Both the position numbers and the translations under genes were made by a program. From assembly GCA_902806105.1 (NCBI GenBank), contig CADCVI010000240.1, positions 1 to 19,981 of the forward strand: a DNA stretch of 19,981 nucleotides, given 5' to 3'. Below, in pieces: positions 16,748 through 19,981 of the stretch. The DNA comes from an uncultured Rubrobacteraceae bacterium. Lineage in GTDB: Bacteria; Actinomycetota; Rubrobacteria; Rubrobacterales; Rubrobacteraceae. The first letter of the stretch is position 1. Every line of letters starts with the position of its first letter. Under the pieces are notes generated by a model. The model was not told the origin of the DNA. It made no database searches and was given only the letters and a program-made list of their open reading frames with translations.

Positions 16748-17056
16748 ATGGCCGATGAGACTTTTGGTGGGGATCAGCAGCGGTACGATTGGGAGGGGGA
16801 GCCGGATCTTACGGCCCTCTCGGAGGAGGAACTCCGGCTTCGTTTGAGGGAGCTTGCCGGTGAGGAGAAGGATCTGAGCTACCGCAGGCGCGTCATGCAG
16901 GGGAGGATAGACCTCATCCGGGCCGAGCTTGTCCGGCGCGGCGGCGCCGCGCTCTCCCCCGAGGAGCTTGCCCGCGTCTTGATGGGAGGCGCCGGGGATG
17001 TTCCGGGGGCTGGCGAAACCTTCGGGGGCGGACGGCCCGGGGGGCGGGGGAGTTGA
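16748..17056 (+). CDS. rsiG: RsiG-type anti-sigma factor, c-di-GMP dependent
   Basis: RsiG binds c-di-GMP and then sequesters a WhiG-type sigma factor. The 102-residue protein contains the family signature E(x)3S(x)2R(x)3Q(x)3D exactly: Glu40, Ser44, Arg47, Gln51 and Asp55, within EEKDLSYRRRVMQGRID. Flanking sequence LSEEELRLRLRELAGEE and IDLIRAELVRR should form one long helix. Only one motif copy is present; as known for Rubrobacter RsiG, such short forms pair as an antiparallel homodimer to bind two c-di-GMP, and there the switch controls type IV pilus genes, while Streptomyces RsiG has two motifs and controls sporulation. The C terminus is Gly-rich. ATG 16748 is chosen because the helix and motif follow directly and a -10-like box precedes it. 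No whiG-like gene lies in the window. The stop overlaps the next start (TTGA). Confidence 0.9.
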   Translation: MADETFGGDQQRYDWEGEPDLTALSEEELRLRLRELAGEEKDLSYRRRVMQGRIDLIRAELVRRGGAALSPEELARVLMGGAGDVPGAGETFGGGRPGGRGS

Positions 17057-17532
17057 ACCGCTGCCCCGAGTGCGGCTCCGAGGTCAACCCGACCATGAAG
17101 TTCTGTGCGGAGTGCGGGACCCGTCTCGTACACGCGCAGTCCACCGTCTCCTACGCGCCCAGCTTCGGCGACGAGGAGTACCCGGTCGGCAAGGGCCCCA
17201 AGGACGAGGACGGTCCCTTAGAGGGGGCCGCCCTCATAGAGCTCGACCAGGTCGAGGGCACGGCCGGACGGCGCATGCACGACATAGGCAGCGAGAAGGT
17301 CACCGTCGGCAGGAGCCCGGACAGCCAGATCTTTCTGGACGACGTCACGGTCTCGAGGAGGCACGCCGAGGTCTTCCGGCGCGAGGCCCCGAACGAGAAA
17401 GGCTTCAGGATAAGGGACGCGGGTTCCCTCAACGGAACCTACGTGAACCGCGTGCGCGTCGACTCCGTAGACCTCAGGAACGGCGACGAGATCCAGGTAG
17501 GAAAATACCGGTTCAAGTTCGTCCTGACGTAA
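17053..17532 (+). CDS. Zinc-ribbon FHA-domain protein, GarA/OdhI-like
   Basis: A 159-residue cytoplasmic protein with an N-terminal C4 zinc ribbon (CPECG ... CAECG; Cys4, Cys7, Cys18, Cys21), an acidic linker, and a C-terminal FHA domain (about 60-157) with GRS (86-88), FLDDVTVSRRHAEV (Ser101 to His104) and GSLNGTYVNR (about 125-133), the phosphothreonine-binding residues. The FHA part closely resembles mycobacterial GarA, which controls 2-oxoglutarate metabolism under Ser/Thr kinases, and the MerR gene downstream matches the GarA neighbour Rv1828. The ETTS phospho-switch of GarA is not seen; the zinc ribbon occupies that position. TTG 17053 overlaps the rsiG stop by 4 bp, so the two are translationally coupled. 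Partner enzymes are unknown. Confidence 0.88.
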   Translation: MNRCPECGSEVNPTMKFCAECGTRLVHAQSTVSYAPSFGDEEYPVGKGPKDEDGPLEGAALIELDQVEGTAGRRMHDIGSEKVTVGRSPDSQIFLDDVTVSRRHAEVFRREAPNEKGFRIRDAGSLNGTYVNRVRVDSVDLRNGDEIQVGKYRFKFVLT

Positions 17533-17540
17533 CGGGGCGG

Positions 17541-17552
17541 GCCGCGCGCGGC
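17541..17552 (+). terminator. GC palindrome after the FHA gene
   Basis: GCCGCGCGCGGC is a perfect 12-bp palindrome 9 bp after the FHA stop, extendable by a G-T and a G-C pair. There is no T tract. A weak terminator or simply high-GC sequence; the following 100 bp before the MerR gene shows no clear promoter. Confidence 0.25.
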
Positions 17553-17650
17553 TCGGGTGGCCTTCCTCGCTCCTGCGACGCACGGTATTCGAGCCCGGCG
17601 GGCGGTTGAGAGGGCATGACACATACGAGGATGGGAGCAACAGGCTTACG

Positions 17651-18316
17651 ATGATGGAGAACGGCGGTCCCAAAGACCACTATACGATAGGCGAGGTCGT
17701 CACGAGGCTGCGCAAGGAGTTTCCGACCCTCTCCGTGAGCAAGGTCCGCTACCTCGAGCGCAGGCGCCTCATCAACCTGACGCGCACCCGCGGCGGCTAC
17801 CGTTTGTTCTCCGCCCAGGACGTCGAGCTCCTGAAGTACATCCTGACCCTCCAGGACAAGGAATACCTCCCCCTCAAGGTCATAAAGAAGCGCATCGAGG
17901 GCGGCGTGCCGGTAGGCACCACCGACTCCGGCGGGGAGCTCTCGCGGGTCCTCGAAGACAAGACCTATACCCGTGAGGAACTCGCCGACGCCATCGACAG
18001 CGAGCTCAGGTTCGTCGAAGAGCTCCAGTCCGTGGGGGTGGTCGGCAGGGGCGGCGAGCTCACCCAGCGCGACGTCGAGATCTCCCGCATGGCCCTCGAG
18101 ATGGCGAAGTACGGCATCCAGCCCCGCCACCTCCGGGGCATCATGGCCGCCGTGGAGCGCGAGGCCGCGATGTTCAAGCAGATCCTCAACCCCGAGCTGA
18201 GGAGCGGGGACGAGCAGCGCGTCCAGGACGCCGTCAACAAGGCCCGCCACCTGGCCGCCGTCGACTCCAGGCTCAAAGAGCTTATGATGGCCTCCGCCAT
18301 AGACAACTTCGCCTAG
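17651..18316 (+). CDS. MerR-family transcriptional regulator, Rv1828 type
   Basis: A DNA-binding regulator of 221 residues. The N-terminal winged helix reads YTIGEVVTRLRKEFPTLSVS, KVRYLERRRLINLTRTRGGY and RLFSAQDVELLKYILTLQ, followed by EYLPLKVIKKRIEGG. The C-terminal region contains AKYGIQPRHLRGIMAAVERE, which matches the YGVEPRHLR segment of M. tuberculosis Rv1828, and a helical tail. In mycobacteria Rv1828 lies next to garA, as here next to the GarA-like FHA gene. No metal-binding Cys cluster is seen, so it is not a mercury or zinc sensor of the classical type; its ligand is unknown. ATG 17651 or 17654 is preferred; the frame is open from TTG 17606, which would add 15 residues. Confidence 0.88.
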   Translation: MMENGGPKDHYTIGEVVTRLRKEFPTLSVSKVRYLERRRLINLTRTRGGYRLFSAQDVELLKYILTLQDKEYLPLKVIKKRIEGGVPVGTTDSGGELSRVLEDKTYTREELADAIDSELRFVEELQSVGVVGRGGELTQRDVEISRMALEMAKYGIQPRHLRGIMAAVEREAAMFKQILNPELRSGDEQRVQDAVNKARHLAAVDSRLKELMMASAIDNFA

Positions 18317-18333
18317 AGGAGGCCGCCGCCCCC

Positions 18334-18894
18334 GTGGACGATCCCAGAGCCCGAGCTCTCCCCACGATCTCCATAGAAGAGATCGAGCGCCACATCCGCG
18401 AGGTCCCGGATTTTCCCTCACCGGGAATCTCCTTCAAGGACATCACGCCCCTCATAGAAGACGGCCCGGCCTTCCACGCCGCCGTCGACCGCATGGCCAC
18501 CGCGACCTCCGAGATCGAGTACGACCGCGTCCTCTCCGCCGAGGCGCGCGGCTTCGTCTTCGGTACCGCCCTCGCCTACCGCGCCCGGAAGGGCCTGATC
18601 CTGGCGCGCAAGCCCGACAAGCTCCCGAGGGAGACGATCTCGGCCTCGTACGACCTTGAGTACGGCTCCAACACCCTCCACGTCCACGCCGACTCCATAG
18701 CCCAGGGTGCCCGCGTCCTCGTCGTGGACGACCTCCTCGCGACCGGAGGTACCGCCAGGGCGATGTGCCAGCTTGTCGAGAACGCCGGCGGGGTAGTGGC
18801 CTGCGTCGCCTTCCTCATAGAGCTGAAGTTCCTGAACGGCCGCGACCTCCTCACCCCGTACCCCGTAACCTCCCTGCTCTCCTACGAATCATGA
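18334..18894 (+). CDS. apt: Adenine phosphoribosyltransferase
   Basis: Salvages adenine by joining it to PRPP to give AMP. The 186-residue protein has the N-terminal IREVPDFPSPGISFKDITPL typical of Apt, the LSAEARGFVFGTALAYRARKG base-site region, the RKPDKLPRE loop, and the PRPP-binding loop VLVVDDLLATGGTA (128-141). GTG 18334 follows GAGGAGG (18316-18322) by 11 nt. It starts 17 bp after the MerR stop, so the two probably share a transcript, and its stop overlaps the start of the recombinase gene (ATGA, 18891-18894). Confidence 0.95.
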   Translation: MDDPRARALPTISIEEIERHIREVPDFPSPGISFKDITPLIEDGPAFHAAVDRMATATSEIEYDRVLSAEARGFVFGTALAYRARKGLILARKPDKLPRETISASYDLEYGSNTLHVHADSIAQGARVLVVDDLLATGGTARAMCQLVENAGGVVACVAFLIELKFLNGRDLLTPYPVTSLLSYES

Positions 18895-19880
18895 ACACGG
18901 GCAACACGGCCGAAGACCACTCGAACCTCCCCGCCATCACCGAAGCTTCCGCGGTCCCCGCCCCGCAGAGCCCCACGCCTTCCCTCGATCGGCTCCTGGA
19001 CGCCTATCTTCGGACCCTCTCCAGCCCCGCAACGATTAGAACCTATAATACAGAGATCAGGATGTTCGCGGGGTTCCTGACGCGGAACCTTGGCGGCAGG
19101 CCCATGGAAGAGGTAAGCGCCGAAGACCTCGGCCTTTACAGGGAGCACCTCATGCTTACCTACGCACCGGCCACGGCGGCGAAGAAGCTAGCGGCCTTGC
19201 GCCGTTTCCTGACTTTCACGTACATGGTCGGGGCAACCCGCGTCAGCCCCGAGGCGCTCAGGTTCTTCGCTAAGAGCCCCAGGGTGGCTCAGGACCCCTC
19301 TTACAACGTCCTGACCGAAGACGAGCTCTCCCGCATGCTCTCGGCAGCCAGGACCAGCAACTGGCGCGACTACGCCCTGCTGGCGGTGCTCGCGGGTGCG
19401 GGCCTGCGCGAGGCCGAGGTCGTCGGGCTGAAGATCGGGGACTTCCAGGAGGTGGGGGACGGGCAGGTCCTCGTGCGGGTGGAGGGGAAGGGGCGGAAGA
19501 TCCGTGCCGTCCCCGTCTCCCCCGAACTGTGGTCGCTGGTGCAGCGCCACGTCTCCCTGTCGGGCAGGAGCCTCGTCTCCCGGACGGACGCCCGCAAACC
19601 GCTCTTCGCCTCACGAGAAGGACGGGACAAGCCCCTCACGACGCGCGCGATCCGCTACATAGTAAAGAAGTACGCCCGCGCCGCCCGCATCACCAAAGCG
19701 ATCTCACCACACTCCATCCGGCACACCGTAGGCACCAACATGGCGGTCAACGAGGCCCCGCTCCTCGTCATCCAACAATTCCTCGGCCACTCAGACCCCA
19801 AAACCACCCTGCGCTACATCCGCCGCGCCGAAGACCTCGCCAACAGAGCATACACTTATAATACCCTACCGACAAACTAA
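18891..19880 (+). CDS. Tyrosine recombinase, XerC/XerD-like
   Basis: A site-specific recombinase of 329 residues. The N-terminal SAM-like core-binding domain runs about 31-130 (SLDRLLDAYLRTLSSPATIRTYN to FLTFTYMVGATRVSPEALRFF). The catalytic domain has all expected residues: Arg173 (AGLREAE), Lys200 (EGKGRKIRAVPV), His274 and Arg277 (SPHSIRHTVGTNM), His300 (FLGHSDPKTT) and Tyr309 (TLRYI). The roughly 30-residue Ser/Pro/Ala-rich N-terminal extension is unlike E. coli XerD. ATG 18891 overlaps the apt stop by 4 bp, so it is built into a housekeeping operon, which favours a resident chromosomal recombinase over a mobile-element integrase. Whether it resolves chromosome dimers at dif cannot be told; no dif-like site was recognised here. 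Confidence 0.88.
   Translation: MNTGNTAEDHSNLPAITEASAVPAPQSPTPSLDRLLDAYLRTLSSPATIRTYNTEIRMFAGFLTRNLGGRPMEEVSAEDLGLYREHLMLTYAPATAAKKLAALRRFLTFTYMVGATRVSPEALRFFAKSPRVAQDPSYNVLTEDELSRMLSAARTSNWRDYALLAVLAGAGLREAEVVGLKIGDFQEVGDGQVLVRVEGKGRKIRAVPVSPELWSLVQRHVSLSGRSLVSRTDARKPLFASREGRDKPLTTRAIRYIVKKYARAARITKAISPHSIRHTVGTNMAVNEAPLLVIQQFLGHSDPKTTLRYIRRAEDLANRAYTYNTLPTN
19857..19862 (+). promoter_or_regulatory. Perfect TATAAT near the end of the recombinase gene
   Basis: TATAAT lies within the last codons of the recombinase, 105 nt before the putative start of the next gene. It uses TAT and AAT codons that are rare in this GC-rich DNA. No -35 element is recognised at the usual distance, so a promoter role is only suggested. 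Confidence 0.25.
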
Positions 19881-19961
19881 CTAGTTGCACAACCTGATTT
19901 AGGCCTATAGAGAAACGCGACCACCGGGACCTCGAAGTAGGGGGATGGCGGAAGGAGGGGG

Positions 19962-19981
19962 TACACGGTGATCACCGTGTA
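19962..19981. promoter_or_regulatory. Perfect 20-bp palindrome at the right edge (candidate operator)
   Basis: TACACGGTGATCACCGTGTA reads identically on both strands. It directly follows a strong ribosome binding site (GGAAGGAGGGGG) and covers the candidate start codon of the next gene, so it may be an operator or an mRNA hairpin hiding the start. It could extend beyond the window. Confidence 0.5.
19968..19981 (+). CDS. Probable start of the next gene, first codons only
   Basis: GTG ATC ACC GTG TA.. begins 6 nt after the purine-rich ribosome site at about 19950-19961 and would read M-I-T-V-Y or similar. Only the first few codons are inside the window, so no product can be named. The call rests on the good ribosome site alone. 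Confidence 0.35.

Noticed and set aside
19044..19049. TATAAT inside the recombinase gene as a promoter
   Set aside because: No -35 and no start codon with a ribosome site follows in a sensible frame; it encodes Tyr-Asn in the core-binding domain.
18891..19880. Recombinase as part of a prophage or integrative element
   Set aside because: No phage or transfer genes, no tRNA gene and no flanking repeats are seen, and it overlaps apt by 4 bp like a resident gene.
19881..19950. A dif or attachment site beside the tyrosine recombinase
   Set aside because: The short palindromes ACTAGT and TAGGCCTA do not form the two 11-bp arms around a 6-bp centre expected of a dif site.

Overview
The window is chromosomal DNA from a high-GC actinobacterium, most likely Rubrobacter or a close relative. 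This rests on strong G/C third-position bias, many GTG and TTG starts, the actinobacterial order pyrG ... ald-scpA-scpB-rluB-aroA ... cmk-plsC-der, and a small single-motif RsiG of the type known from Rubrobacter. All recognisable genes lie on the + strand. No rRNA, tRNA, insertion sequence, CRISPR array or prophage was seen. Genus assignment is inference.

Layout. (1) Positions 2-2076: the 3' end of a MraY/WecA-type membrane sugar-phosphate transferase, then pyrG (CTP synthase). (2) 2130-8185: a tightly packed run of an unrecognised small protein, a DUF3866 protein, an alanine-dehydrogenase-family protein, scpA, scpB, rluB and aroA, mostly joined by 4-bp stop/start overlaps. (3) 8186-11150: a self-contained envelope-signalling module of an ECF sigma factor, a membrane anti-sigma-like protein and a DUF4349 lipoprotein. 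It separates aroA from cmk. (4) 11203-13834: cmk, plsC and der, again overlapping. (5) 14118-16667: a long nucleotidyltransferase / hexapeptide / phosphomannomutase-like fusion protein. (6) 16748-18894: rsiG (c-di-GMP-dependent anti-sigma), a zinc-ribbon FHA protein resembling GarA, an Rv1828-type MerR regulator, and apt. (7) 18891-19880: a tyrosine recombinase, followed by what looks like the start of another gene under a perfect 20-bp palindrome.

How it fits together. Most genes are housekeeping: pyrimidine nucleotides (pyrG, cmk), purine salvage (apt), aromatic amino acids (aroA), ribosome maturation (der, rluB), chromosome condensation (scpAB), phospholipid synthesis (plsC) and sugar nucleotides. 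Three signalling layers are set among them: the ECF module with a repeated candidate promoter, the c-di-GMP anti-sigma RsiG, and a GarA/Rv1828-like FHA-MerR pair.

The points most worth a second look are these. The Ald-family protein keeps its NAD site but has Phe and Ser where the catalytic Lys75 and His96 should be. The element GGGAACC-N17-GTACC occurs before both the ECF sigma gene and the DUF4349 gene. The RsiG c-di-GMP motif is exact. The GarA-like protein carries a zinc ribbon where the phospho-switch usually is. Two genes have -10-like boxes so close to their ATG that they may be leaderless. The 20-bp palindrome lies at the window's right edge.
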